The position numbers were made by a program, and so were the translations under genes. A DNA stretch of 64,000 nucleotides from Cellulomonas gelida (GTDB lineage Bacteria > Actinomycetota > Actinomycetes > Actinomycetales > Cellulomonadaceae): positions 1 through 64,000 of the forward strand of contig NZ_BJLQ01000002.1 of assembly GCF_006538725.1 (NCBI RefSeq), read 5' to 3'. Position 1 is the stretch's first letter. Every line of letters starts with the position of its first letter. A model generated the notes under the pieces. The model had not been told where the DNA came from and did not search any database. It saw only the letters and a list, made by a program, of their open reading frames with translations. Below, in pieces: positions 30,726 to 39,855 of this stretch.

Positions 30726-33656
30726 TCACACCGACGAGTACGCCACGACCCCGCGGCGCAACGCCGCCACCGCGGCCGTCGCCGTCGTCCGGATGCGCTC
30801 GTGCGGACCCGCCTGCCCGAGCTGGTCCAGCACGTCGATCACCTGCTTGCACCACCGGACGAAGTCGCCGGCCGTGAGGTCGGCGCCGCGCAGCACCGCG
30901 TCGAGGCTGCGGCCGGCTGCCCACTTGTGCACGGCCTCCACCAGCCCGAGGTCGAGCGGCTGGATCGTCTCGAGCGTGTGCGCGGACTCGAGGTCCTCGA
31001 GCTCGGACCAGGCCCGCACGGTGCCCTCGAGAGCGATCCCGAGGCGCGAGCGTGGACCTCCCGGGACGTGCGGCTCGGCGTCCTCGTCGCGGCGCGACCG
31101 GTACACGACGGTCGACACGGCAGCGGCGAGCCCGGGCGCGTCCAGCTCGTCCCACACGCCGCGGCGCAGGCACTCCGCGAGGAGCAGGTCGTTCTCGGCG
31201 TAGATGCGCCGCAACCAGCGGCCGTCGGCGGTGACCCGAAGCCCGCGCGCGCCCTCAGCGGCCTCGAGGTAGCCGAGGGTGACGAGCACGTCACAGGTCC
31301 GGTCGAACACCGCCGAGATCGAGCCCGTACGGCCCGCGATCCGGCCGACGAGCGCGTCGTGCTCGGCCTTGAGCCGTGACCAGCGCTCGGCCCAGCGCGC
31401 ATGCTCCTCACGGTCGGGGCACGCGTGGCAGGGATGAGCGCGCAGGCGTCGCCGCAGCTGCGCGACGTGCGCGTCCTCGTCGGCCCGGGCGGGGCGGCGA
31501 GGGCGCTCGTGCGGCGCCGGGGCGAGGTCCGCGACCGCCGCCCGCAGTCGTGCGGCCAGGTCCCGCCTGGCGGCCGGGACGCGCACGCTGAGGTCGCGCG
31601 GGACCCGCACGTGACCGACCGTGCGCGCTCCTCGTCCGACGTCGGCGGCGGTGAGCCGCAGCACCTGACGGTCCGTCGTCAGGACCGTGGGACGCGGGCC
31701 GTCGAACCCGCCCTTGAGGCCCGGGTCGACCACGACGACGAACCCGCTGCGTCGCCCGGTCGGCACCTCGAGCACGTCGCCCGCACGCAGACCCTCGAGC
31801 GACGCGACGGCCAGGGCCCGGCGCGCGCCGGCCTCCTGCCGCGTGGCGTCCTTCTCGGCCCGGGAGATCTGCCGGCGCAGCTCGGCGTACTCCTCGAAGT
31901 CGCCCAGGTGGCACTGCATGGCCTGCGCGTACCCCTCGAGAGCCTCGGTGTGGGCCTGCGCCTGGCGTGCGAGCCCGACGACGCCGCGGTCCGCCTGGAA
32001 CTGCGCGAAGGACGTCTCGAGCACCTCGCGCGCCCGCTCGCGGCCCACCTGGGCGACGAGGTTGACGGCCATGTTGTACGTCGGACGGAAGCTCGACCGC
32101 AGCGGGTACAGGCGCTTGGATGCCAGGCCCGCCAGCTGCACGGGGTCGAGGCCCTGGTGAGCCACGACGACCGCGTGGCCCTCGACGTCGATCCCTCGAC
32201 GGCCTGCCCGGCCCGTGAGCTGGGTGTACTCCCCCGGCGTGACGTCGACGTGGCGCGACCCGTCCCACTTCACGAGCTTCTCGAGCACGACCGAGCGGGC
32301 GGGCATGTTGATGCCGAGCGCGAGCGTCTCGGTCGCGAACACGACCTTGACCAGTCCGCGCGAGAACAGGTCCTCGACCGTCTCCTTGAACAGCGGCAGC
32401 ATGCCGGCGTGGTGCGCGGCGACCCCCCGCGTGAGCGCGTCCGCGAGCTGCCAGTAGCCGAGCACGTCGAGGTCCTCAGGCGGCACGGCGGCACACCGCT
32501 CCTCGACGAGCTGCCGGATCTCCGCCTGCTCGGCGGGCGTCGTCAGGCGCACCCCGGCGGCGAGGCACTGCTCCACGGCGGCCTCGCACCCGGCGCGCGA
32601 GAAGATGAAGACGATCGCCGGGAGAAGGCCCTCGCGGTCGAGGAGGTCGACCACCGCGAAGCGCGGCGACGGCCGGATGCCGCCACCCCGCGCGCCGCCT
32701 GCTCCTCCCCCGCCCGCGCGCCCACCGCCGGGCCGGTTCCCGCCCCGGCCGCGGTAGCCGCGGTCGCCGGGCCCGCGACGTTCCTCGGCGGTGCGCGAGG
32801 CGAGCAGACGGCGCAGGTCGGGGTTGATCGGCGGGTCGACACCGGGGTCCGTGGGGTCGACGTGGCCGGCGTACAGCTCGAGCAGCTCGTCTCGTACCAG
32901 GACGTGCTGGCCGAGCGGCACGGGCCGATGCTCGCTCACCACGACCGTCGTGTCGCCCCGCACGGTCGCGAGCCAGTCCCCGAACTCCTCTGCGTTCGAG
33001 ACCGTCGCGGACAGCGAGACGAGCTGCACGTCGTCGGGCAGGTGGATGATCACCTCTTCCCACACCGGCCCGCGGAACCGGTCCGCGAGGTAGTGCACCT
33101 CGTCCATGACGACGTAGCCGAGCCCCGCGAGCGTGCCCGAGCCCGCGTAGAGCATGTTCCGCAAGACCTCGGTCGTCATGACGACGACGGGCGCCTCGGA
33201 GTTGACCGTCGTGTCACCCGTCAGCAGCCCGACCTGATCGGGACCGTAGCGCCGCACGAGGTCGGCGTACTTCTGGTTGGACAACGCCTTGATGGGCGTC
33301 GTGTAGAACGCCTTGCGGCCGGCGGCCAGCGCGAGGTGCACGGCGAACTCGCCGACGACGGTCTTGCCCGCACCGGTCGGCGCGGCGACGAGGACGCCGC
33401 TGCCACGCTCGAGCGCCCGGCACGCCTCGAGCTGGAAGTCGTCGAGCTGGAAGCCGATCAGCTCGCGGAACTGCGCGAGCTCCCCGCGCTCGTCCTGCGC
33501 GCGCCGTCGTGCGGCGGCGTACCGCTCGGCGGGCGAGAGCTCGACGTCGTCGGACGCACGGCGCGCGGAACGGTCAGGTGCGGAAGCGTCGCGCGACCCG
33601 GCGTCCGGCGTCGGACGCTCGGACGGCTTGCGGCGGTGACGGGAGCGTGACGGCAC
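30726..33656 (-). CDS. helY: Ski2-like DEVH-box RNA helicase
   Basis: A 976-residue superfamily 2 helicase of the Ski2/Mtr4 type (actinobacterial HelY). Motifs: APTGAGKTVVGEF, TTPIKALSNQKY, MDEVHYLADRFRGPVWEE, SLSATVSN, FATETLALGINMPARSVV and QLTGRAGRRGID. A C-terminal DSHCT domain covers about 800-976. Between the two RecA domains, near residues 295-330, lies a Gly/Arg-rich insertion resembling RGG boxes. It probably unwinds structured RNA for decay or processing. TAGGGT stands exactly 6 nt before the GTG, so the transcript is probably leaderless. The neighbours dagK-tatC-tatA-pafC-pafB follow the usual actinobacterial order. Confidence 0.94.
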   Translation of the reverse strand: MPSRSRHRRKPSERPTPDAGSRDASAPDRSARRASDDVELSPAERYAAARRRAQDERGELAQFRELIGFQLDDFQLEACRALERGSGVLVAAPTGAGKTVVGEFAVHLALAAGRKAFYTTPIKALSNQKYADLVRRYGPDQVGLLTGDTTVNSEAPVVVMTTEVLRNMLYAGSGTLAGLGYVVMDEVHYLADRFRGPVWEEVIIHLPDDVQLVSLSATVSNAEEFGDWLATVRGDTTVVVSEHRPVPLGQHVLVRDELLELYAGHVDPTDPGVDPPINPDLRRLLASRTAEERRGPGDRGYRGRGGNRPGGGRAGGGGAGGARGGGIRPSPRFAVVDLLDREGLLPAIVFIFSRAGCEAAVEQCLAAGVRLTTPAEQAEIRQLVEERCAAVPPEDLDVLGYWQLADALTRGVAAHHAGMLPLFKETVEDLFSRGLVKVVFATETLALGINMPARSVVLEKLVKWDGSRHVDVTPGEYTQLTGRAGRRGIDVEGHAVVVAHQGLDPVQLAGLASKRLYPLRSSFRPTYNMAVNLVAQVGRERAREVLETSFAQFQADRGVVGLARQAQAHTEALEGYAQAMQCHLGDFEEYAELRRQISRAEKDATRQEAGARRALAVASLEGLRAGDVLEVPTGRRSGFVVVVDPGLKGGFDGPRPTVLTTDRQVLRLTAADVGRGARTVGHVRVPRDLSVRVPAARRDLAARLRAAVADLAPAPHERPRRPARADEDAHVAQLRRRLRAHPCHACPDREEHARWAERWSRLKAEHDALVGRIAGRTGSISAVFDRTCDVLVTLGYLEAAEGARGLRVTADGRWLRRIYAENDLLLAECLRRGVWDELDAPGLAAAVSTVVYRSRRDEDAEPHVPGGPRSRLGIALEGTVRAWSELEDLESAHTLETIQPLDLGLVEAVHKWAAGRSLDAVLRGADLTAGDFVRWCKQVIDVLDQLGQAGPHERIRTTATAAVAALRRGVVAYSSV

Positions 33657-33678
33657 CTGCCCACCCTAGGCACGCCCG

Positions 33679-34596
33679 TCAGGTCAGGACGGACAGCGCG
33701 CCGGGCACGACCGCGAGCTGCAGCGGGAGCGGCCCGATCCGCTCACCGTCGGCGAACGCGGGCGGCGGCACCGCGCCGAGTGCGGGCACGGCCTCCACGA
33801 GGACCTGGCGCGCGCGCAGCACCTGCACCCGCGGGTCGTGCACGTGCTTGCCCTGGTAGAGCCCCGGGAAGATCGTCACCACGCCGGGCTTGGTGAACGG
33901 CCCGGCGACGACGACGTCCAGGAGCCCGTCGTCGATCGCGGCGTCGGGCGCGATCTTCACGCCGCCGCCGAACCAGCGCGTGTTCGCGACCGCCACGACC
34001 GTGCCGGCGGACTCCCAGACCTGACCGTCGTAGGTCACGCGGTAGCCGAAGGGCCGGAAGCGCCCCAGCTCACCCGCGAGGGCGCGGACGTACCGTGCCG
34101 AGCCCTTGGGCCACCTGTAGCCGTTGGCGCGTGCGTTCACGGCGGCGTCGATGCCGCACGAGAGCACCCCGACGAACCACTCCTGCTGACGGGTGCCGGG
34201 CGGACCGACCCGGACCGCGTCGACGCGGCGCGCTCCCGCGGCGAGCCCGTGCTGGATGGCCCGCACCGACGCGCCGACGTCGCCGCGCGGCAGCTCGAGC
34301 GTCCGGGCGATGTCGTTGCCCGTGCCGGCCGCGACGATGCCGAGCGGCACGTCGGTCCCGGCGACGACGTTGGCGCCGAGGTGCACCATGCCGTCCCCGC
34401 CGACCACGACGAGCGCGTCGAGCCCGCGCAGCGCCCCGGCGCGAGCGCGGTCCGTGGCCTGCACGAGCGAGGGCCCGGAGAGGTCCTCGACGGCCAGTCC
34501 CAGCGCGCTCAGGCGGGCGTGCGCCTCCCGCCCCGCGGCCGAGCCGCGCCCCTTGCCCGCGGTCGGGTTCACGACGAGCCCGACGCGCGCCGTCAT
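33679..34596 (-). CDS. Diacylglycerol kinase family lipid kinase
   Basis: A 305-residue DagK-type lipid kinase that phosphorylates diacylglycerol or a related lipid. The ATP-binding motifs are VVNPTAGKGRG, VVGGDGMVHLGANVV (the usual GGDGT reads GGDGM) and IVAAGTGNDIARTL. The C-terminal beta-sandwich has VANTRWFGGGVKIAPDA and DDGLLDVVV. Its ATG overlaps the tatC stop (ATGA), so it is translated with the Tat genes; lipid supply for secretion is only a guess. Confidence 0.9.
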   Translation of the reverse strand: MTARVGLVVNPTAGKGRGSAAGREAHARLSALGLAVEDLSGPSLVQATDRARAGALRGLDALVVVGGDGMVHLGANVVAGTDVPLGIVAAGTGNDIARTLELPRGDVGASVRAIQHGLAAGARRVDAVRVGPPGTRQQEWFVGVLSCGIDAAVNARANGYRWPKGSARYVRALAGELGRFRPFGYRVTYDGQVWESAGTVVAVANTRWFGGGVKIAPDAAIDDGLLDVVVAGPFTKPGVVTIFPGLYQGKHVHDPRVQVLRARQVLVEAVPALGAVPPPAFADGERIGPLPLQLAVVPGALSVLT

Positions 34597-35426
34597 GCGG
34601 GCTGCTCCTGCTCGGGCGGCGGGGGCGGCATGGTCCCGTCCAGCCCTGGCAGACCCTCGGCGCGACGGCGCCTGTCGACGCGCCGGTCGTGCAGCGCGCA
34701 CACGCCGAGCGCGACGAAGTACAGGCCGCAGATCGGCAGCGCGACCGCGATCATCGTCAACGCATCGGGTGTCGGCGTCATGATCGCCGAGAAGGTGAAA
34801 GCGACCAGCACGGCCCAGCGCCAGGCACGTCGCCACGTCTCGGCCCGGCCGATCCCCGCGAAGTTCAGCGCGACCATGAGGACGGGGAGCAGGAACGCCA
34901 GGCCGAACGCGAGCAGCAGCCGCATGACGAAGCTGAGGTACGTCTGCGCGTCGATGAGGTTGGTCGCGTCCTCGGGCGTGAACTCGGTGAGCAGCCGGAC
35001 CGCGTTGGGCAGGGCCCAGAACGCCAGTGCCGCGCCGGCGAGGAACAGCGGCACGGCGGCGGCCAGGAACCCGACCGCGTAGTGCCGTTCCTTCTTCGTC
35101 AGGCCCGGCGTCACGAACGCCCAGAGCTGGTAGATCCACCACGGGCTCGAGACGAAGACGCCCAGGAAGAGCGAGACCTTGATCTTCATGTCGAACGACG
35201 TCGCGACACCCGCGAAGTTCAGGGCGACGATCGTGTCGCGGTCCTCGGCGACGTCCCTGAGGGGCTGCTGGAGCAGGTCGAACACGGGGACGTAGAGGAA
35301 CCAGCCTGCGACGGCGCCGACCACGAGCCCCAACGCTGCGAAGAAGAGGCGGCGGCGCAGCTCGAGCAGGTGCGCCCGCAGGGGCATCCGTCCGCCAGGG
35401 GCGGACCCCCGGCGATCGGTGGCCAC
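34593..35426 (-). CDS. tatC: Sec-independent translocase subunit TatC
   Basis: A 277-residue membrane protein, the receptor of the twin-arginine translocase. Six membrane segments can be traced; conserved positions are MPLRAHLLELRRRLF at the N-terminus, SSPWWIYQLWAFVTPGLTKKE in the first cytoplasmic loop, and FAFLLPVLMV-like stretches later. The C-terminal tail is Pro/Glu-rich. The GTG at 35426 follows the tatA stop by 7 nt with TGAGG upstream; the open frame beyond it overlaps tatA and is not coding. Confidence 0.95.
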   Translation of the reverse strand: MATDRRGSAPGGRMPLRAHLLELRRRLFFAALGLVVGAVAGWFLYVPVFDLLQQPLRDVAEDRDTIVALNFAGVATSFDMKIKVSLFLGVFVSSPWWIYQLWAFVTPGLTKKERHYAVGFLAAAVPLFLAGAALAFWALPNAVRLLTEFTPEDATNLIDAQTYLSFVMRLLLAFGLAFLLPVLMVALNFAGIGRAETWRRAWRWAVLVAFTFSAIMTPTPDALTMIAVALPICGLYFVALGVCALHDRRVDRRRRAEGLPGLDGTMPPPPPEQEQPA

Positions 35427-35433
35427 GGGTGCC

Positions 35434-35748
35434 TCAGGAGGTGGCGCTCTGGTCGCTCTCGCTCGACCGGTCCACCGGCGGCGTCGCCGGAGGCTCGGGC
35501 TGCGGCGAGGCGGGGGGCGCGGCGGGAGCGGTCGACGGCGAGGCGGGCGGAACGGGGGCGGCGGGCGTGGCGGCGGGCGGCGCCGTGGGCGGCGCGTCGT
35601 CGGACGTGAGGTCCTTGACCTCCCGCTTGAAGATGCGCATCGACTGACCCACGCTCTTGGCCAGGTCGGGCAGTCGCTTGGCACCGAACAACAGGAGGAT
35701 CACCACGACCAGGACGACGATGTGCCAACCCTGCAGGTTCCTACCCAT
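35434..35748 (-). CDS. tatA: Sec-independent translocase subunit TatA
   Basis: A 104-residue protein with the membrane segment WHIVVLVVVILLLFG, the hinge and amphipathic helix AKRLPDLAKSVGQSMRIFKR and the family mark FGAKRLPDLA. The C-terminal 55 residues are a Pro/Ala/Ser-rich tail, longer than usual. GAGGGG lies 6 nt before the ATG. A TAGGAT box 34 bp upstream is a likely -10 element. Confidence 0.95.
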   Translation of the reverse strand: MGRNLQGWHIVVLVVVILLLFGAKRLPDLAKSVGQSMRIFKREVKDLTSDDAPPTAPPAATPAAPVPPASPSTAPAAPPASPQPEPPATPPVDRSSESDQSATS

Positions 35749-35839
35749 GTGAGCCCCTCTAGACGGTTCGCAAGTCGCCCGATCCTAACCGCCCAGGGGC
35801 GTGCCTCGTGCACGCCGCCGACCGCGACGCGCGCGCTGC

Positions 35840-36166
35840 TCAGGTCCAGTACGCCCGCCAGCCGCGAGCGACGTCGGCGTGGCGCTCGGCGCGCAGGTCG
35901 CGACGAGCACGCCGAGCCGCACGCAGGCGGAGCACCACCTCGCGCAGCTCGTCACGGTCCGCGAGCAGCGTCGCGGAGGTGTCCGAGCGCTCCCGTGCGG
36001 CGATCTCGGCGAGCTCCTCCGCGCGCGCGGCGAGCGCGCCCGCCGCCTCGCCCGCGCGCGCGAGCTCACGTCCGAGCTCGACGACCGAGCGCCACAGGCG
36101 TCGACCGAGGAAGAACGCCCCGACCAGCGTGCCGACGACGAGCAGCGACCACACCGCGAACCACAC
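35840..36166 (-). CDS. Small single-pass membrane protein
   Basis: A 108-residue protein with one membrane segment at residues 2-22 (WFAVWSLLVVGTLVGAFFLG) and a long charged helical tail rich in Arg, Ala and Glu that may form a coiled coil. It resembles small conserved proteins found between pafC and tatA in related actinobacteria, function unknown. The GTG start is 1 nt after the pafC stop, so it is coupled to it. Confidence 0.7.
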   Translation of the reverse strand: MWFAVWSLLVVGTLVGAFFLGRRLWRSVVELGRELARAGEAAGALAARAEELAEIAARERSDTSATLLADRDELREVVLRLRAARRARRDLRAERHADVARGWRAYWT

Positions 36167-36167
36167 G

Positions 36168-37172
36168 TCAGGCCCCCGCGTGCTCGTCGTACGGACGGAC
36201 GCGCGCCGGGTCCGCCAGCGGGCCGTACGCCGCCAGCGCGGCACGCGCCGTGCTCGCGACCTCGGCCGCGACCGACGCCGGGCGCACGTCCAGGATCTCG
36301 TTGGCCGCCTGCAGGACGAGGTGGCGCAGCCACGCCGGGCTCACCACGCGCAGGTCGACCTCGAACGAGCCGTCGTCGAGGTTGCGGACCTCCTGGACCG
36401 GGGTCGACTCGGCGATCCACCGGCCCTGGCTGGCCAGGTGGACCGTGACGAGCGCACCGTCGTCGCCCGGCTCGAACTCCCCGCCACCGGGCGCCAGCGG
36501 GTGGTGCTCGGCCGGCTCGTCGAGCACGTGCGCGGCGAGGATGCGGTCCACGCGGAACAGTCGCTCGCCCTCGACGGCGTGGCACCAGCCCAGCAGGTAG
36601 GAGCGGTCGGTGTCCGTCACGAGGCGGATCGGGTCGACGTCACGCTCCGAGGACACGTCGGCCGCGTTGACGTAGCGCAGGTGCAGCCTGCGGCCCTCGC
36701 GCAGCGAGGTCGCGAGCGCTGCGGCCACCTCGGGTGCGGCCGCCAGTGTGAGCGACACGTCCACGGTGCCGGCGGCGTCCCCCACGGCGGCGGTCAGCTT
36801 GGCGAGCGCGGAGCGGACCACCTGCGCGCGCTCGTCGTCCAGCGCACCGCTCAGGCCCGCGTCGAGCGCGCGCAACGACGCGACGAGTGCGACGCCCTCG
36901 CGTGCGCTGAGCCGTAGCGGCCGGGTCATGTTGCGCGACTCGGTGAGCCGCACGACCCCGCGCTCGTACGACGAGAAGTCGAAGTCGATCAAGTCGTACG
37001 GCAGGTAGCCGGGCGTCCCGCTGACCCACAGCGTGTCGATGTCGGCCATCACCTGCTCGCTGGTCACGCCGAACTGGCGGGCGAGCTCCTCGACCGAAGC
37101 GCCCTCGTGCCGGTCGAGGAACGCGACCAGTCCGAGCAGGCGCACCACACGGTCACTCGCGCGCTCAGCCAC
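36168..37172 (-). CDS. pafC: WYL-domain transcriptional regulator PafC
   Basis: A 334-residue regulator that with PafB forms the PafBC activator of the LexA/RecA-independent DNA damage response in mycobacteria. The N-terminal winged helix carries VVRLLGLVAFLDRHEGASVE and the WYL domain begins near residue 140; the ligand motif appears as YLLGWCHAVEGERLFRVDRI, and a C-terminal WCX domain follows. The start overlaps the pafB end by 8 nt. In many relatives this pair follows pafA and the proteasome; none of these is in the window. Confidence 0.9.
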   Translation of the reverse strand: MAERASDRVVRLLGLVAFLDRHEGASVEELARQFGVTSEQVMADIDTLWVSGTPGYLPYDLIDFDFSSYERGVVRLTESRNMTRPLRLSAREGVALVASLRALDAGLSGALDDERAQVVRSALAKLTAAVGDAAGTVDVSLTLAAAPEVAAALATSLREGRRLHLRYVNAADVSSERDVDPIRLVTDTDRSYLLGWCHAVEGERLFRVDRILAAHVLDEPAEHHPLAPGGGEFEPGDDGALVTVHLASQGRWIAESTPVQEVRNLDDGSFEVDLRVVSPAWLRHLVLQAANEILDVRPASVAAEVASTARAALAAYGPLADPARVRPYDEHAGA

Positions 37173-38220
37173 GCTCCACCTCCAGCACCGCGACGTCGTC
37201 GTCCACCCGAGGCGCCGGCGCGAGCGCGGCCGCGCGCTCGAGCAGCTGCAGCGCGTGCTCGCGCACGTCGGGCGGGTCCAGGACCAGTACCGCGTCGCCG
37301 TAGCCGACCAGCTCCTCCGCGAGCTCCCACGCGTTGCGGAAGGCGACGTGCACGACGTCTCGCCCCACGACCAACGGGCCCACGACCGGGTCCTGCGACC
37401 AGTCGGGCGCGTCGGGCGGCGTCTCGATCGCGCGGACCCGGGTCGCCTCGGCACGCTCCGGCAGGACCGCGAGAGTCGCGACGCGCGCCGGGCCCTCGCG
37501 CCACGCCGCCATGGCCTGCTCGACCTGCTCGGGTGAGGGCGCGTCGAACGCGCCCGGCTCCCCCACGGCCCGGATGGAGCCCTCGATGCGGCTCAGCCGG
37601 AACGACCGGGTCGCGCCGCGGTCCCGGTCCCAGCCGAGCAGGACCCAGCCACCACGTCGAGCGATCAGCTGCCACGGCTCGACGCGACGCTCACGCACCT
37701 CGCCCGTGCTGGCCGCGCGGTACGTCAGGCGCACGACCTGACGCGCCTGCGCGGCGTCGAGCAGCGGAGCGAACACCGCACCGCCCGACCGCACCCGCGG
37801 CGCGAGGCCAGCCACCAGGTCGGTCGCGCCCGGTCCCTGACCCACCGCACGCAGCTTGGTCAGCGCGCGCGCCGTGTCGCCCCGCATCGTGCGGTCCTGC
37901 CACGTCTGGGCGGCGAGCGTCAGCACGCCCAGCTCGGCCGCGGTGAGGTCGATCGCGGGCAACGCGTACGCGTCGAGGTCGATGCGGTAGCCGATGTCGT
38001 CGCCGTGCCCCGCGTCCGTGACCGTCACGAGCGGGATGCCCAGGTCGCGCAAGGTGTCCTTGTCGCGCTCGAACATCCTCTCGAACGCCTCGTCGCTCGG
38101 GGCGTCGGCGTATCCGGCTACGGACGCGCGCACCTGCTCCTTCGTCATCCGCCCGTGGGTGTTCACGAGGGCGATGAGGAGGTTGAGCAGGCGCTCGGCG
38201 GGGTCGATCGAGGTGGCCAT
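37165..38220 (-). CDS. pafB: WYL-domain transcriptional regulator PafB
   Basis: A 351-residue partner of PafC. The winged helix is at about residues 5-75 (LLNLLIALVNTHGRMTKEQV), the WYL domain at about 140-215 with GGWVLLGWDRDRGATRSFRL, and a WCX domain at the end. TACGGT lies 7 nt before the ATG, suggesting a leaderless mRNA. The promoter is back to back with that of the DUF3866 gene in a 33-bp gap. Confidence 0.9.
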   Translation of the reverse strand: MATSIDPAERLLNLLIALVNTHGRMTKEQVRASVAGYADAPSDEAFERMFERDKDTLRDLGIPLVTVTDAGHGDDIGYRIDLDAYALPAIDLTAAELGVLTLAAQTWQDRTMRGDTARALTKLRAVGQGPGATDLVAGLAPRVRSGGAVFAPLLDAAQARQVVRLTYRAASTGEVRERRVEPWQLIARRGGWVLLGWDRDRGATRSFRLSRIEGSIRAVGEPGAFDAPSPEQVEQAMAAWREGPARVATLAVLPERAEATRVRAIETPPDAPDWSQDPVVGPLVVGRDVVHVAFRNAWELAEELVGYGDAVLVLDPPDVREHALQLLERAAALAPAPRVDDDVAVLEVERG

Positions 38221-38253
38221 CGGGTCCACCGTAGTGGCCGGTAGCGTGGAGAC
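38221..38253. promoter_or_regulatory. Back-to-back leaderless promoters of pafB and the DUF3866 gene
   Basis: Minus-strand TACGGT at 38228-38233 is 7 nt from the pafB ATG, and plus-strand TAGCGT at 38242-38247 is 6 nt from the DUF3866 GTG. Any -35 elements must lie in or next to the opposite coding sequence, so the two promoters overlap. Confidence 0.65.
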
Positions 38254-39390
38254 GTGATCACGTGGCGTGCAGGTGTCGTCGAACAGGTCGGGACGTCGTG
38301 GCGGGGGGCCGTGGAGCTGACCGTCGCTCTCGACCAGCCGTGGGCGGACCCGACCCTCCCGGCGAAGGTCAAGGCGCTCGCGTACCCGGCGCTGGTCGGG
38401 CACCTCGATCGCGGTCGTCGGGTCTGGATCAACGTCTCGGCGCTGGCTCGCGGGCTCGGCACGGGCGGGTACGCGCTGGTCATCGCACCCGCGGACGGTC
38501 AGCCCGTGGACCCGCCGCCGTCGCCCGGGCACCTCGTCAAGGCGCGCTACACGCCGCTGCAGGCGATGGTGCTGGGCGTCGACGACCAGGAGTCGGAGCA
38601 CCACGACACGATGCGCGACGCCGACGACCTCGAGGGGCTCCCGGTCGTCGTCGCCGACCTGCACTCCGCGCTCCCCGCGATCGTCGCAGGCGCCCGGCTC
38701 GAGGCCGAGCGGGCGGGACGCCCGGCGCCCGACGTCGCGTACGTCATGACCGACGGCGGCGCCCTGCCCGCGTGGTTCTCGCGGGCAGTGGCAGGGCTGC
38801 GCGACGCGGGCTGGATCTCCACGTGCATCACCGCAGGTCAGGCCTTCGGCGGCGACCTCGAGGCGGTCTCCGTCCACACCGCGCTCCTCGCGGCGCGGCA
38901 CGTCGCGCACGCAGACCTGGCGGTCGTCGTCCAGGGGCCGGGCAACCTCGGCACGGGCACGCGGTGGGGCTTCTCGGGCGTGGCCGCGGGCGAGGCGATC
39001 AACGCCACCTCGATCCTGCGCGGGCGGCCGATCGCCTCGCTGCGCGTCTCGGGTGCCGACCCGCGGGAGCGGCACGTCGGGATCTCGCACCACTCGACGA
39101 CGGCCTACGGCAAGGTCGCACTCGCCCCGGCCGACGTCGTCGTCCCCGTGTTCGACCCCGCCGACCCGATCCTGGGACCGCTCGGCGCCCGCGTGAAGGA
39201 GCAGGCCGCAGCGCTCGTCGAGCCGACCGGACGCCACCGGCTCGTCGAGGTCGCGGCGGGCTCCGACGTGCGGCGGGCGCTCACGACGTCGCCCGTTCGG
39301 CTCTCGACGATGGGACGAGGGCTCGACCAGGACCCGTCGGCCTTCCTCGCCGCCGCCGTGGCGGGCGTGCACGCGGCGTCGTTGCTCTGA
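38254..39390 (+). CDS. DUF3866 family protein
   Basis: A 378-residue protein of the DUF3866 family, common in actinobacteria and Firmicutes but without known function. It shows GHLVKARYTPLQAMVLGVDD, YVMTDGGALPAWFS, CITAGQAFGGDLEAVSVHTA and VVVQGPGNLGTGTRWGFSG. No signal peptide or membrane segment is visible. It is divergent from pafB, sharing its promoter region, which may link it to the same physiology. The GTG start is fixed by the TAGCGT box 6 nt upstream. Confidence 0.88.
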   Translation: MITWRAGVVEQVGTSWRGAVELTVALDQPWADPTLPAKVKALAYPALVGHLDRGRRVWINVSALARGLGTGGYALVIAPADGQPVDPPPSPGHLVKARYTPLQAMVLGVDDQESEHHDTMRDADDLEGLPVVVADLHSALPAIVAGARLEAERAGRPAPDVAYVMTDGGALPAWFSRAVAGLRDAGWISTCITAGQAFGGDLEAVSVHTALLAARHVAHADLAVVVQGPGNLGTGTRWGFSGVAAGEAINATSILRGRPIASLRVSGADPRERHVGISHHSTTAYGKVALAPADVVVPVFDPADPILGPLGARVKEQAAALVEPTGRHRLVEVAAGSDVRRALTTSPVRLSTMGRGLDQDPSAFLAAAVAGVHAASLL

Positions 39391-39418
39391 CCGGGCTGGC
39401 CCGCGCGGGTGGGCGCCG

Positions 39419-39853
39419 TCAGTCGTCGCGCGTCGTGCGGCTCCGCGCCGCGACCAACGTCGAGAGCCGGCGAGCCTCGGCGAGCGCGTGCTCGCCGTCG
39501 GCGCGCTGGATCCCCATGACCGCGAGCGTGTCGCCGTCCGCGAGGTCGAGCTGGACCCACGGACGGTCGCCGAACCGCACGGTGACGACCTGCGCCCACG
39601 TCAGGCGCGTCGTGACCATGAGGTTGCGGACGGTGAGGCCCTCGTCGTCCGGGACCGCGGCCACCGAGGCCTGACGCCAGCAGAACCAGACGATGCCGAG
39701 CGCGAGCAGCGCGAACCCCGCGACGTCCAGGGAGGACAACGGCATCAGGACGACCAGGAGCACGGTCGCGAGCACGACGACGCCCGCGAGCGTCAGCGAG
39801 GCGATCCGCGCCAGCCGGGGCCGGAACGGGGCCAGGTCGGCCGTCGCGGACAC
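39419..39853 (-). CDS. PH-domain membrane protein
   Basis: A 144-residue protein with two hydrophobic segments at about 15-36 and 41-58 and a C-terminal bacterial PH-like (bPH) domain with VRNLMVTTRLTWAQVVTVRF and DRPWVQLDLADGDTLAVMG. Such proteins are common after hisG in this order; function unknown. The GTG start is 2 nt after the hisG stop, suggesting coupling. Confidence 0.8.
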   Translation of the reverse strand: MSATADLAPFRPRLARIASLTLAGVVVLATVLLVVLMPLSSLDVAGFALLALGIVWFCWRQASVAAVPDDEGLTVRNLMVTTRLTWAQVVTVRFGDRPWVQLDLADGDTLAVMGIQRADGEHALAEARRLSTLVAARSRTTRDD

Positions 39854-39855
39854 GG

